Shown: positions 48,963-58,137, counted from the stretch's first letter. The stretch: DNA of 64,000 bases from Bacteroides faecalis (GCF_003865075.1 NZ_BHWB01000008.1:205234-269233); one strand, 5' to 3'. Translations and numbers: made by a program. Notes: generated by a model not told the origin, from the sequence alone.

Positions 48963-49793
48963 ATGAAAGTAAAAGTAATTTTATGGGTTTTATTATTAAC
49001 TTTAATATTTCCGATTATGGTAAAAGCACAAGTAAAAATCCAGCAGTCGGCTGGGCGTGATGCACTCGGCGATTTCGCTCCCGAGTTTGCACATCTGAAT
49101 GACGATATCCTTTTTGGAGAAGTATGGAGCCGTAACGATCTTCTTTCGCTCCGGGACCGATCCATTGTAACTGTAGTTGCTCTCATGTCGCAGGGGCTGA
49201 CTGATTCTTCGTTCAAATATCATCTTGAATCAGCAAAAAAGAACGGAGTAACCAAGACTGAGATGGCAGAGATCCTCACCCATGCCGCTTTCTATGCGGG
49301 ATGGTCTAAAGCATGGGCAGCATTCCGTATGGCTAAGGAGGTCTGGACTAGTGGTGCTGACAGTACTGCGCTCAGTTCGCTTGATACGTATGCGCAAACC
49401 ATTATTTTTCCTATCGGTAAGCCCAATGATGCATACGCTAAATATTTCGTTGGTCAGAGCTATCTCGCTCCCATTGTTGCAGGGGGTGTTCCCATTGCAA
49501 ATGTTACTTTTGAACCGGGATGTCGCAACAATTGGCATATACACAATGCAACCAAAGGTGGTGGTCAAACACTCGTATGTGTAGGCGGTCGCGGATATTA
49601 TCAGGAATGGGGAAAAGAACCGATAGAGCTTCTTCCCGGTGATGCAGTTTATATTCCGACAGGTGTCAAACATTGGCATGGGGCAGCTTTCGATAGTTGG
49701 TTCTCGCATCTTGCCATAGAGGTTCCCGGCGAAAACAATAGTAATGAATGGCTTGAACCTGTTAGCAATGAAGAATATTCAAAATTAAAGTAA
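48963..49793 (+). CDS. Exported carboxymuconolactone decarboxylase-like/cupin fusion protein
   Basis: 276 residues. Signal peptide (VLLLTLIFPIMVKAQ), so periplasmic. Residues about 40-130 are CMD-like (ALMSQGLTDSSFKYHLESA, THAAFYAGWSKAW) but lack the CxxC of AhpD-type enzymes. Residues about 170-265 are a cupin with NNWHIHNATKGG, LLPGDAVYIPTGVKHWHG, supplying metal-binding His residues. It is followed 1 bp later by the flavodoxin gene. Function probably oxidative or small-molecule chemistry; substrate unknown. Confidence 0.82.
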   Translation: MKVKVILWVLLLTLIFPIMVKAQVKIQQSAGRDALGDFAPEFAHLNDDILFGEVWSRNDLLSLRDRSIVTVVALMSQGLTDSSFKYHLESAKKNGVTKTEMAEILTHAAFYAGWSKAWAAFRMAKEVWTSGADSTALSSLDTYAQTIIFPIGKPNDAYAKYFVGQSYLAPIVAGGVPIANVTFEPGCRNNWHIHNATKGGGQTLVCVGGRGYYQEWGKEPIELLPGDAVYIPTGVKHWHGAAFDSWFSHLAIEVPGENNSNEWLEPVSNEEYSKLK

Positions 49794-49794
49794 A

Positions 49795-50367
49795 ATGAAA
49801 CATATAATATTGATATTTATGAGTCTTCTCTGTTTTAGCTGCTCATCGAAAGCACAGAAACAAACAGTGGATAAGAATACACAGTCCGACATGAAAATCC
49901 TTGTTGCTTATTTCTCCTGTACCGGAACTACGGAAAAGGTGGCAGATGCTATTGCCAAAGCAATTGGTGGTAAGCTCTATCAGATAACTCCGGCTACGGC
50001 CTATACATCGGCAGATCTCGATTGGAACGATAAAGCAAGTCGGAGTTCCGTTGAAATGGCTACTGAAAATTCACGTCCTGAATTAGGTGGTGAAACTATT
50101 GACATAAAGGATTATGATGTTATATTTCTCGGTTATCCGATATGGTGGGACTTATGTCCGCGTCCGGTCAATACGTTTCTTGAGAAGTATGATTTCTCGG
50201 GTAAAACCATCATTCCGTTTGCTACTTCAGGAGGAAGTTCGATAACCAATAGTGTAAAACAGTTCAAAAAACTCTATCCGAACTTGACTTGGAAAGAAGG
50301 AAAATTGTTCAATAGTGGTGCTGAAAAAGCAGTAGAATGGTCGAAACAAATAATTGAGGAACAGTAG
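49795..50367 (+). CDS. Lipoprotein-like flavodoxin
   Basis: 190 residues. N-terminal signal with LCFSCSSKAQ, a lipobox, so probably envelope-anchored. The rest is a flavodoxin with the FMN phosphate loop AYFSCTGTTEKVADAIA and the GYPIWWDLCPRPVNTFLE and FATSGGSSITNS loops. It carries electrons, perhaps to the CMD-cupin or the exported reductase. It belongs to the same operon as the gene 1 bp upstream. Confidence 0.85.
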   Translation: MKHIILIFMSLLCFSCSSKAQKQTVDKNTQSDMKILVAYFSCTGTTEKVADAIAKAIGGKLYQITPATAYTSADLDWNDKASRSSVEMATENSRPELGGETIDIKDYDVIFLGYPIWWDLCPRPVNTFLEKYDFSGKTIIPFATSGGSSITNSVKQFKKLYPNLTWKEGKLFNSGAEKAVEWSKQIIEEQ

Positions 50368-50417
50368 AAGAGATAGGAGATTTTTGAAAGTAATATGATA
50401 ACATCACTTTAACAAAG

Positions 50418-50484
50418 TGAACTTTATAGCAAAGTATATTGAGCCTCGCAACAAAGATGCTGTGAGGCTCTCTTTTTACCTTTG
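50418..50484 (+). promoter_or_regulatory. AraC-type tandem operator and promoter of the aldo/keto reductase gene
   Basis: TGAACTTTATAGCAAA (50418-50433) and TGAGCCTCGCAACAAA (50440-50455) lie 22 bp apart; the second ends 21 bp before TACCTTTG (50477-50484), the same geometry as at 48843-48909. Confidence 0.68.
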
Positions 50485-50511
50485 CTGGCAGAACATTAAT
50501 ACATAAGAATT

Positions 50512-51372
50512 ATGGAAGAGAATAACAAAATGAATATTAGTCGTCGTAGATTTTTTAAGACGGCGGTATTGACAGGGATGGCCTTGACCGTACCCACTGG
50601 ACCGGATAAGGTTTTAGCAGCTAAAACGAGACAACTGGAAACATCTCACAATAATGGCGATGCAGCCCATATTAGAGGATATCGTATACTAGGTACGGGA
50701 AAGGCGGCTTTCGAGGTGTCGGCACTCGGTTTTGGTGTGATGGGGATGACCTATAACCGCAGCCAACATCCGGACAAGAAACAATGTATCCGGCTGTTGC
50801 ATGAGGCGGTGGATCGTGGGGTGACACTTTTTGATACAGCCATTATTTACGGACCATTGAATAATGAAGAACTGGCTGGGGAAGCATTGTCTGCTTTTAA
50901 AGGGCGGATCAACGTAACGACCAAATTCGGACATGAGGTAATTGATGGTAAAGCCACGGGGCGTCAGAACAGCCGACCGGAAACCATCCGCCGATATTGC
51001 GAAGAATCACTCCGTCGTCTCCGAATTGATTCGCTGCCGATGTTCTATCAGCATCGTGCCGATCCGAATGTTCCGGTGGAAGAGGTGGCAACGACCATTG
51101 CAGACTTGATGAAAGAGGGTAAAGTACAACGCTGGGGAATGTGTGAGGTCAGTGCGGAAACTATTCGTAAAGCTCATATCGTATGTCCCCTCACTGCCAT
51201 TCAGAGCGAGTACCACTTGATGCATCGTATTGTGGAAGAAAACGGGGTACTCGATACCTGTCGAGAACTGGGTATCGGCTTTGTACCGTATAGTCCAATT
51301 AACCGGGGCTTTTTGGGAGGTTGGGACAAACAAAGATACTACAAAAAAGTGGAATACAGAAGAATGAAGTAA
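50512..51372 (+). CDS. Tat-exported aldo/keto reductase, C-terminus lost to element insertion
   Basis: 286 residues of an enzyme that is normally about 60-100 residues longer. A twin-arginine signal (SRRRFFKTAVLTGMALTV) directs folded export. The reductase barrel keeps FDTAIIYGPLN (Asp, Tyr), TTKFGH (Lys) and YQHRAD (His), the catalytic tetrad. Homology ends at NRGFLGG; the last residues (WDKQRYYKKVEYRRMK) come from the left end of the integrative element. The C-terminal cofactor-binding segment is missing, so the product is probably inactive. Confidence 0.8.
   Translation: MEENNKMNISRRRFFKTAVLTGMALTVPTGPDKVLAAKTRQLETSHNNGDAAHIRGYRILGTGKAAFEVSALGFGVMGMTYNRSQHPDKKQCIRLLHEAVDRGVTLFDTAIIYGPLNNEELAGEALSAFKGRINVTTKFGHEVIDGKATGRQNSRPETIRRYCEESLRRLRIDSLPMFYQHRADPNVPVEEVATTIADLMKEGKVQRWGMCEVSAETIRKAHIVCPLTAIQSEYHLMHRIVEENGVLDTCRELGIGFVPYSPINRGFLGGWDKQRYYKKVEYRRMK
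51330..51339 (-). other. Candidate attL core of the CTnDOT-like element
   Basis: The complement reads GTATCTTTGT, one base from the CTnDOT target pattern GTAnnTTTGC, exactly where the reductase reading frame loses homology and about 320 bp before the integrase start. Confidence 0.5.
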
Positions 51373-51659
51373 TAGAATTGATTTACAGAGGTTTCATTTA
51401 AGCAGCCGATTATCTCCAACGCCACCACAATCCTTGCCGAAGCCAAGTCAAGACGTCGCAACGTTACTTGTTCGTAACCACACCATATAGGTGACGAAAT
51501 TGGCACGAATGGCAAAACAAGGCGTTGTGATATAGTGAGTTACTAACAACTCACGCGACAAATCCAGTTACGGAAAAAGATTGCGTCGTTCCTCCGTGTT
51601 TTGCGTACCGACGAAGGATTCTTCACCGACTAATTTTGAACCTAAAAAAATTAAGGACG
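51373..51659. other. Left end of the integrative element, att arm region
   Basis: No gene. Holds a GTGAGTT/AACTCAC inverted repeat (51535-51554); a related AGTGAGTTGTTAA occurs at about 57711 upstream of the excision genes. These could be binding sites for integrase or excision proteins. Confidence 0.35.
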
Positions 51660-52806
51660 ATGAAGAGTACATTTTCAGTTATCTACTACCTCAAACGTCA
51701 GGTAGTGAAAAAGGACGGGACAGTACCCGTCATGGGACGTATCACGGTGGACGGCAGCCAAACACAGTTCAGCTGCAAACTGACCGTCGATCCTAAGCTG
51801 TGGGACACCAAAGGAGGACGTGTCACGGGCAGAAGCACGGCTGCACTCGAAACGAACCGTATGCTCGACAAGATGCGCGTACGCATCAACAAGCACTATC
51901 AGGAAATCATGGAGCGTGACAACTTCGTCACTGCGGAAAAGGTGAAAAACGCCTTTCTTGGACTGGAACACCGCTACCACACGCTATTGCAGGTGTTCCG
52001 GCAACACAACGAGGACTATGCCAAGCAGGTGGAGGCAGGCATGAAAGCCAAAGGCACGTTTGACAAATACAAGATCGTTTACAAGCACCTGCAAGAGTTC
52101 CTCACCATCCGCTACCACGTGAAGGACATCGCCCTGAAAGAGCTTACCCCCGCTTTCATTTCCGATTTTGAAATGTTCCTGCGCACGGACAAACACTGCT
52201 GCACCAACACCGTGTGGCTGTATGTCTGCCCGCTTCGGACGATGGTGTTCATCGCCATCAACAATGAGTGGCTCACGCGCGACCCGTTCCGCGAGTATGA
52301 AATCAAGAAGGAGGAAACGACCCGCAGCTTTCTGACGAAAGATGAAATCCGCCTGCTGATGGAAGGTAAGCTGAAGAATGCGAAGCAAGAACTGTATCGT
52401 GATTTATACCTGTTCTGCGCCTTCACGGGCTTGTCGTTCGCCGATATGCGCAACCTGACGGAAGAGAATATCCGCACCTACTTTGACGAACACGAGTGGA
52501 TAAACATCAACCGCCAGAAGACGGGTGTGGTGTCCAACATCCGTATGCTCGACATAGCGAAGCGCATCATCGACAAATACCGTGGGCTGTGTGGGGACGG
52601 CAGGATATTCCCCGTACCCCACTATAACACGTGCCTTGCCGGAATCCGTGCCGTCGCCAAGCGTTGCGGTATCACCAAGCATATTACATGGCATCAAAGC
52701 CGCCACACGGCCGCCACGACGGTGTTCCTCTCCAACGGCGTACCCATCGAAACGGTCAGTTCCATGCTGGGACACAAAAGCATAAAGACAACGCAGATAT
52801 ACGCGA
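51660..52806 (+). CDS. IntDOT-type tyrosine recombinase, exon 1 (interrupted by a group II intron)
   Basis: Start MKSTFSVIYYLKRQ at 51660 (a TTG at 51636 is less likely). N-terminal arm-binding and core-binding domains (about 1-210) precede the catalytic domain with FCAFTGLSFADMRNL (the usual first Arg is absent, as in IntDOT), WHQSRHTAATT, MLGHKSIKTTQIYA with the nucleophile Tyr. The reading frame breaks 4 bases after the Tyr codon, where the intron begins. Exon 2 (55303-55391) supplies KITKEKLNQDMENLAARLNQ and the stop; spliced product 411 residues, the IntDOT length. Unspliced, the protein ends SAPRMVA. Confidence 0.85.
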
Positions 52807-55302
52807 GTGCGCCCAGAATGGTCGCTTAATAAATACTTCTTTAGCAAGAAGTTAGGATTGGGTTCGATATAGTCCTATCGTCAATCAGTTTATCCAAAGG
52901 GGAAACCCGATGGGGAGTGTAGCATACTGATTAAAGCTCCAAGTCCACTAATAGTCAGGTGGCGACTGAGGGGCAAGACGAAAAGACATACATAAGGATG
53001 AAGCCTTGATTGGTTGAATGATAGTTCAGTGGTACCAGATCTTGCAACAACGGAAGACTATTATACATACGTTGTTTCATAGTACTCTGCCTATTTTGTG
53101 CGTTAGTGCAGAGCATAAAGAACCGACTATGACACAGCCGCAATAAGCGGACAAGAACGAAAGTCGCATCCGACAGTATGTCGTGCTAATAGTTATTAAG
53201 AGAACTAACTGGGGATTACCTAAGTCGGAACGCTGGAACAAACAGCTATAAAGAAAGCTTTTGAATATCCGATATGGTAACGGAACTTCCGTAGTAGTCT
53301 GAGCAAGGGAAAGCCTTGTACATGGCGAAGGGAAGTAGTCTGTAACTTTAATACAAACAACGGAAAACGTGAGAGACGTATGAGAAATCCAGAGCAAGTA
53401 TTAAACATTTTAGCTGGACACAGCAATGAGCCCGAGTATAAATACGAAAGGCTTTACCGTATTCTATTCAATGAACAGATGTTCTTTGTCGCCTACCAAC
53501 GTATGTATGCAAAGCCGGGCAACATGACACCCGGCACAGATGGCAAAACTGAGGATGAAATGAGCATTGATAGGATAAACAAACTCATAGAGAGTATAAA
53601 GGATGAGACTTATAGTCCCAATCCTGCAAAGAGAACTTACATTCCGAAAAAGAATGGGAAGATGCGTCCGCTAGGAATACCGTCTTTTGAAGACAAATTG
53701 GTTCAAGAGGTAGTAAGAATGGTGCTTGAAGCCATATATGAGGGACACTTTGAGTGGACATCGCACGGTTTCAGACCAAACCGAAGCTGCCACACAGCAC
53801 TGAAAAGTCTACAAAACAATTTCAACGGTGCAAAATGGTTCATTGAGGGAGATATAAAAGGCTTCTTTGACAACATAGACCATAATGTGCTGATAGAAAT
53901 AATGAAAGGCAGAATAGCAGACGACAGATTTCTTCGTCTGATACGGAAATTCCTCAATGCAGGGTACATGGAAGAGTGGCAATTCAACAAGACTTATTCA
54001 GGGACACCGCAAGGTGGTATCATAAGCCCTATTTTGGCAAACATATACCTAGACAAGTTCGATAAGTACATGGATGAATATGCCAACAAATTCAATAAAG
54101 GGACAGCAAGAAGCCGCAACAAGGATATTTGCAAACTCAACAGCAGAGTACACTATCTAAAACGTAGGATAAATGAAGTAGAGGATGTAAACGTAAGAAC
54201 AAGGATGGTAGAAGAACTGCACGAAAAGCAGAAGCTGATACTTACAATGCCAAGTGGCAATGATATGGATGTAAACTTTCGCAGGTTGAAATACGTGCGC
54301 TATGCCGATGATTTCCTTATCGGAGTTATCGGAACGAAAAACGAATGTGAGACAATCAAAGCTGACATCACCAAGTTTATGCAGGAAAAGTTAAGGCTGG
54401 AGATGTCACAGGAAAAGACTTTGATTACAAATGCACAAGACAGCGCAAAATTTTTGGGTTACGAAATATATGTCCGTAAAGACTATGCCACAAAGAGAAA
54501 CAGTAACGGAACAGTGCGCAGATACTTCAACGGGAACGTGATATTGCACGTTTCAAGAGAAGTAATAAAGAACAAGCTGCTCAGCCTCGAAGCCATGAAA
54601 GTTGTCACCAAACACGGCAAGGAAACATGGGTGTCAAAAGGCCGGACTTATATGATTGACAATGAATCGCACGAGATTGTAGCTCAGTTTAATACCGAAA
54701 TACGAGGGTTCTACAACTATTACTCAATAGCAAACAACGCATCGGCTTTGGGACGCTCTTTCGGCTGTATTATGAAGTTCTCCATGTACAAAACTCTTGC
54801 TCAAAAGCTGAATATGTCAGTGAGAAAAGTCATTGAAAGATACCGCAAGGACAATCTCTTTGCAGTGCCTTTTGTAAACAAGGGAGGAGAAACCAAGTAC
54901 AGGGTATTCTATAATGAGGGATATGCCCGCAAAACGGATTGTGAAACAGCCCCAAGTGACAATCTGCCGTACATGTTCAAAACGCCATCGTTGAGTCTGA
55001 TAGAAAGGCTTACAACAAAAACGTGCGAACTATGTGGCAAGCACGGAGAAGTGGTAATGCACCATGTCCGCACACTCAAAGAGTTAAAAGGTAAAAATGA
55101 CTGGGAACGCAAAATGCTCTATATGCACAGAAAGAATTTGGTCGTTTGTGCGGAGTGCAATGCAAAAATCCAGAGCTGTGATAAGTAAAAATGATGTTAC
55201 AGATGGAGAGCCGTATACATGGAGACGTGTAAGTACGGTTCGGGGGCAGGTAAGCGAAAACCTACCGCTGTAAAGCGGAAAGGCGTTGTTTGCCGAGCCT
55301 AC
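52807..55302 (+). mobile_element. Group II intron inserted in the integrase gene
   Basis: 2,496 bases, starting GTGCGCCC (canonical GTGYG) and ending CCTAC (AY end). A 34-nt domain V (55208-55241, GAGCCGTA pairing with TACGGTTC) lies 61 bases before the 3' end. The maturase gene occupies the domain IV position; 52830-53379 is ribozyme RNA without a gene. Joining the flanks restores the integrase reading frame (TAC GCG AAA ATA ACC), so boundaries are well supported. Confidence 0.88.
53380..55188 (+). CDS. ltrA: Group II intron-encoded reverse transcriptase/maturase with HNH endonuclease
   Basis: 602 residues. RT domain (about 60-380) with RPLGIPSFEDKLVQEVV, GDIKGFFDNIDH, GTPQGGIISPILANIYL and the active-site YADDF in KYVRYADDFLIGV; maturase X domain (about 400-500); C-terminal HNH endonuclease CELCGKHGEVVMHHVRTLKEL and LVVCAECNAKI. 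All motifs are intact, so mobility by retrohoming is plausible. Encoded in sense with the host integrase gene. Confidence 0.92.
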   Translation: MRNPEQVLNILAGHSNEPEYKYERLYRILFNEQMFFVAYQRMYAKPGNMTPGTDGKTEDEMSIDRINKLIESIKDETYSPNPAKRTYIPKKNGKMRPLGIPSFEDKLVQEVVRMVLEAIYEGHFEWTSHGFRPNRSCHTALKSLQNNFNGAKWFIEGDIKGFFDNIDHNVLIEIMKGRIADDRFLRLIRKFLNAGYMEEWQFNKTYSGTPQGGIISPILANIYLDKFDKYMDEYANKFNKGTARSRNKDICKLNSRVHYLKRRINEVEDVNVRTRMVEELHEKQKLILTMPSGNDMDVNFRRLKYVRYADDFLIGVIGTKNECETIKADITKFMQEKLRLEMSQEKTLITNAQDSAKFLGYEIYVRKDYATKRNSNGTVRRYFNGNVILHVSREVIKNKLLSLEAMKVVTKHGKETWVSKGRTYMIDNESHEIVAQFNTEIRGFYNYYSIANNASALGRSFGCIMKFSMYKTLAQKLNMSVRKVIERYRKDNLFAVPFVNKGGETKYRVFYNEGYARKTDCETAPSDNLPYMFKTPSLSLIERLTTKTCELCGKHGEVVMHHVRTLKELKGKNDWERKMLYMHRKNLVVCAECNAKIQSCDK

Positions 55303-55391
55303 AAATAACCAAAGAGAAGCTCAATCAAGACATGGAGAACCTTGCCGCGAGATTGAACCAAATCGAAGAATTTGCAGGTCGTACCATCTAA
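55303..55391 (+). CDS. Integrase exon 2 (C-terminal 29 residues)
   Basis: Reads KITKEKLNQDMENLAARLN then QIEEFAGRTI and TAA at 55389-55391 when joined to 52806. It carries the C-terminal helix that regulates IntDOT-type recombinases in the tetramer. Confidence 0.8.
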
Positions 55392-55403
55392 AACAGAGAA
55401 GCC

Positions 55404-55766
55404 ATGAAACGTGACATAATCATCATTGAGGACAAGGCGGTCAGCGTAACCGGTAACGATGTATGGATGACCGCCGGAGAAATCGCCAGACTGTTCCACA
55501 CGGGTGTCCCGGCAGTGAACGCCGCCATCAAAGCCATCCTCAAAACGGACGTGCTGAACGACTACGAGGCATGCCGCTACATCCAACTTGAAAACGGTCT
55601 GTATGCGGATGTTTACTCGCTTGAGATAATCATCCCCGTCACCTTTCGGCTGAGCACATACCATGCCCATCTTTTCCGCCGCTGGCTGATGGACAAGGCA
55701 CTTGCAAAAGACAAGCATACCGCCTACATGTTATTCGTACATAGCGGAAAAGGCGGTTACTGCTGA
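55404..55766 (+). CDS. Conserved hypothetical protein of CTnDOT-like elements
   Basis: 120 residues. GC-rich like the element. The N-terminal half is a winged-helix-like stretch (NDVWMTAGEIARLFHTGVPAV, NAAIKAILKT) that suggests DNA binding; the end AHLFRRWLMDKALAKDK is helical. It follows the integrase by 12 bp and may be co-transcribed with it. Function unknown. Confidence 0.7.
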   Translation: MKRDIIIIEDKAVSVTGNDVWMTAGEIARLFHTGVPAVNAAIKAILKTDVLNDYEACRYIQLENGLYADVYSLEIIIPVTFRLSTYHAHLFRRWLMDKALAKDKHTAYMLFVHSGKGGYC

Positions 55767-55786
55767 AAAGACGATGAAAATCAATT

Positions 55787-55817
55787 AAAAACGGACAACC
55801 ATCAAGCTGTCCGTTTT
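55787..55817. terminator. Terminator between convergent genes
   Basis: AAAACGGACA (55787-55796) pairs perfectly with TGTCCGTTTT (55808-55817), placed between the plus-strand hypothetical gene and the minus-strand DUF2971 gene. Confidence 0.7.
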
Positions 55818-55873
55818 AACTTTAAAATAGTCAATTTTGAATATACAAATTATGTGCTAAAGAATATGAGGTA

Positions 55874-56887
55874 TCAAAATTGAGATGGCTTATATAACAT
55901 CTCATACTTTAACGAGCCACAATCAATGTACATATCATATTCCGCAATTCCTTTTTCTTGTGCTATATAATGCAAAGTTTTCTTGTGGATGTTTGAAATT
56001 CTCTCTCCATAATAGATTGCTTTAGGAACAATTTTCAGGCTTGTTGCACGAGAATGTGCGGCAGGTTGTTTCTCTGAATGAATAATACGCCATTCATTTT
56101 CATATTCCCACTGTGTGGATTTGTGAATAGCCATTTTCAAATGCGATAGTGAATCTATATTTTTAACATCCAGCCCCAAGCTCTTTGCTATATACCATTG
56201 AATAAAACTATTTGCATCAAAGCGGTTATTATCATATATAACAGGCAAGATACAACAATTCATTTCTCCTTGTTCTAATAAGAACCTTAAATCATATTCC
56301 AATGCAAACCCTTCATGATTTTGGGCATAGTGACTCCACATTATAACAGAATCTATGCTTTCACTTAAACATGCTATTGTAGATACGACCTTTAATGTAT
56401 CCCCCATTTTTAATAGGATTTCTTTCAATATGTTTTCCATTACAACACTAAAAAGAGCTAATGTCAATGGATTTATGCCGTTACACGATATTACCTGTTT
56501 TTTTAAACCTGTCAAATTGTTTCTTCCGAAAAATTGGATTACACTTGGAGGAAATTCGAAATCTTTAGTTTCAAGTATCTGTTTGAATTGTTCAAGAAAT
56601 TCTTCTGTACAACAAGCTCTCATTTGCTCTTGAATATTATCCAAACTATAATAAACAAGAGTGTCATAGGGGTCATTAAACTTATCAGCAGTAACAGCAT
56701 AAACCAGATCCTTGTCAAAAGCATCAAGGTTTAATGTTGAACAACTCCTATATCTATACAGTTTTTGTGGCAACATTGACATCAATGCTGCACTTATAGG
56801 ATAGATTCGGGATTTTATGTCCTCTTGCTCAATTCCTTCAGGAATTATTGTGGATTCTAACAATTTTGCAAATTCACTCCGAAGCAT
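55874..56887 (-). CDS. DUF2971 protein, element cargo
   Basis: 337 residues from the start at 56887 (MLRSEFAKLLES); an earlier ATG at 56983 would lie upstream of the promoter. The DUF2971 signature runs LYRYRSCSTLNLDAF, VTADKFNDPYDTLVYY, VIMWSHYAQNHEGFALEYDL and YENEWRIIHSE. Members are scattered in mobile elements and defence neighbourhoods without known activity. The gene is much more AT-rich than the surrounding conjugation genes and has its own promoter, so it is a recent cargo insertion. Confidence 0.8.
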   Translation of the reverse strand: MLRSEFAKLLESTIIPEGIEQEDIKSRIYPISAALMSMLPQKLYRYRSCSTLNLDAFDKDLVYAVTADKFNDPYDTLVYYSLDNIQEQMRACCTEEFLEQFKQILETKDFEFPPSVIQFFGRNNLTGLKKQVISCNGINPLTLALFSVVMENILKEILLKMGDTLKVVSTIACLSESIDSVIMWSHYAQNHEGFALEYDLRFLLEQGEMNCCILPVIYDNNRFDANSFIQWYIAKSLGLDVKNIDSLSHLKMAIHKSTQWEYENEWRIIHSEKQPAAHSRATSLKIVPKAIYYGERISNIHKKTLHYIAQEKGIAEYDMYIDCGSLKYEMLYKPSQF

Positions 56888-56907
56888 AATGGTATTCGTT
56901 TTAACCA

Positions 56908-56915
56908 CAAAGGTA
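56908..56915 (-). promoter_or_regulatory. -7 element of the DUF2971 gene
   Basis: TACCTTTG (complement of 56908-56915), 21 bases before the chosen start at 56887; it rules out the longer frame. Confidence 0.55.
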
Positions 56916-56942
56916 CGCATTTTATTCCGGAATGTCAGGACA

Positions 56943-57248
56943 TTACTCCATCGGTTTGCGGTAATTCGCCTCCAGCAGTTCACGCAATCCCGATTCGGGG
57001 TAAAGCACCTTCCCGCCTAAAAGGATAAAGGGCAACACTCTGTTGTTACGGTATTCCTGCAAGGTACGGCGGCTCACACGGAGCAACTCCGCCACCTCCC
57101 TGTCCGTCAGGTAACGTTCCCCGTCCAGCGGTGGACGGTAGTTTTCCAAAAATGCAGAGAGCCATTTAGAGCCTTTGCGCATATTCTGCACCACGGTGGC
57201 AAGCGGCTCGTCCTCCAGTGTAAAAACATCGTTGTTCTCGTTCATCAT
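56943..57248 (-). CDS. Excisionase-type helix-turn-helix protein
   Basis: 101 residues. C-terminal MerR/excisionase-like helix-turn-helix: YLTDREVAELLRVSRRTLQE then YRNNRVLPFILLGGKVLYPE. Fourth member of a local family of such proteins (57279, 57781 and 58141). Probably helps control element excision or transcription. It follows the 57279 gene on the minus strand. Confidence 0.8.
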   Translation of the reverse strand: MMNENNDVFTLEDEPLATVVQNMRKGSKWLSAFLENYRPPLDGERYLTDREVAELLRVSRRTLQEYRNNRVLPFILLGGKVLYPESGLRELLEANYRKPME

Positions 57249-57278
57249 AACTTTGGATTCAGTGGGTGAATAATAAGA

Positions 57279-57578
57279 TTACCTGCCGCCGGGATAGAGC
57301 GTACCGATAAGCGGAATCAGCCTCCTAACTTCTTCCGGCTTGTAATAGAACCTGCGGTTTATCTGCGAGTAGCCGATAAGCCGCTTGTCGCGCAACGTCT
57401 GCAACGTGCGCGGGCTTATTCTCAACTGCCCGCAGACCTCCTCGCCCGTGAGCCATCTTTCCATGCGCCCCGTGTCGCTTTTGCGCCTCAGTGCGGCGAC
57501 CTTCTCCGAGAGTGCGCCGAATGTCGCCACCATCATCTCGAAAGTCTTTTTCTCAATTGATACTATTTCCATATTCAT
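57279..57578 (-). CDS. Helix-turn-helix protein, excisionase-like
   Basis: 99 residues from the start at 57578 (MNMEIVSIEKKTFEMMVATF), chosen because a -7 box lies just upstream; a longer frame to 57977 is not coding. The HTH reads WLTGEEVCGQLRISPRTLQTL, RDKRLIGYSQINRRFYYKPE. First gene of the minus-strand pair with 56943. Confidence 0.8.
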   Translation of the reverse strand: MNMEIVSIEKKTFEMMVATFGALSEKVAALRRKSDTGRMERWLTGEEVCGQLRISPRTLQTLRDKRLIGYSQINRRFYYKPEEVRRLIPLIGTLYPGGR

Positions 57579-57597
57579 GCAATTATCGGTTTGCCCG

Positions 57598-57605
57598 CAA
57601 AGGTA
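57598..57605 (-). promoter_or_regulatory. -7 element of the minus-strand HTH pair
   Basis: TACCTTTG (complement of 57598-57605), 20 bases before the 57578 start, in the divergent region facing the excision operon. Confidence 0.55.
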
Positions 57606-57780
57606 ACGATACACTCCCGGACACGTGCCGTTTTCCACTGAAAGGCTGCCTGTTGCGCCGTTTGACCGGGTTACGGAGCCATCTTCCGTAAAAATCTTAC
57701 GTGAGTCACGTAGTGAGTTGTTAAAGCCCCTTTTGTTTATTGCCGAATTTTGCCGCAGATACAAAAAGAAAGGACTGAAT

Positions 57781-58137
57781 ATGAAAGTGATAACAATGGA
57801 AAGTTCCGTCTTCCGGTCATTGACGGAACAGATAGCGGAGATTGCGGCACACGTCCGTGCCGTCTCCGGTGACAAGAGAGCGGCATCGCCCGACAGGTTG
57901 CTCACCACACGCGAGGCGGCGCACCTGCTTAACGTGAGTACCCGCACCCTCCAGCGTATGCGCAGCGAGCAACGCATCGGCTATGTCGTGCTTCGCGGCA
58001 AATGCCGCTACCGGCAGTCGGAAATCGACCGCCTGCTTGATGAGAGTACCGTCAACGAGGACGCGGCGACACCGCAGGAACTGAAACGCAACCACACGTT
58101 GCGCACGGGCGGCAACCCCAAAGGAAGGAGGACATAG
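57781..58137 (+). CDS. Xis2c-like excision protein
   Basis: 118 residues from MKVITMESSVFRSLTEQIAE; the longer frame from 57625 adds non-coding sequence. HTH: LLTTREAAHLLNVSTRTLQR, MRSEQRIGYVVLRGKCRYRQ. It opens the excision operon in the order known from CTnDOT (xis2c-xis2d-orf3-exc). Identification rests on gene order and fold. Confidence 0.78.
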   Translation: MKVITMESSVFRSLTEQIAEIAAHVRAVSGDKRAASPDRLLTTREAAHLLNVSTRTLQRMRSEQRIGYVVLRGKCRYRQSEIDRLLDESTVNEDAATPQELKRNHTLRTGGNPKGRRT

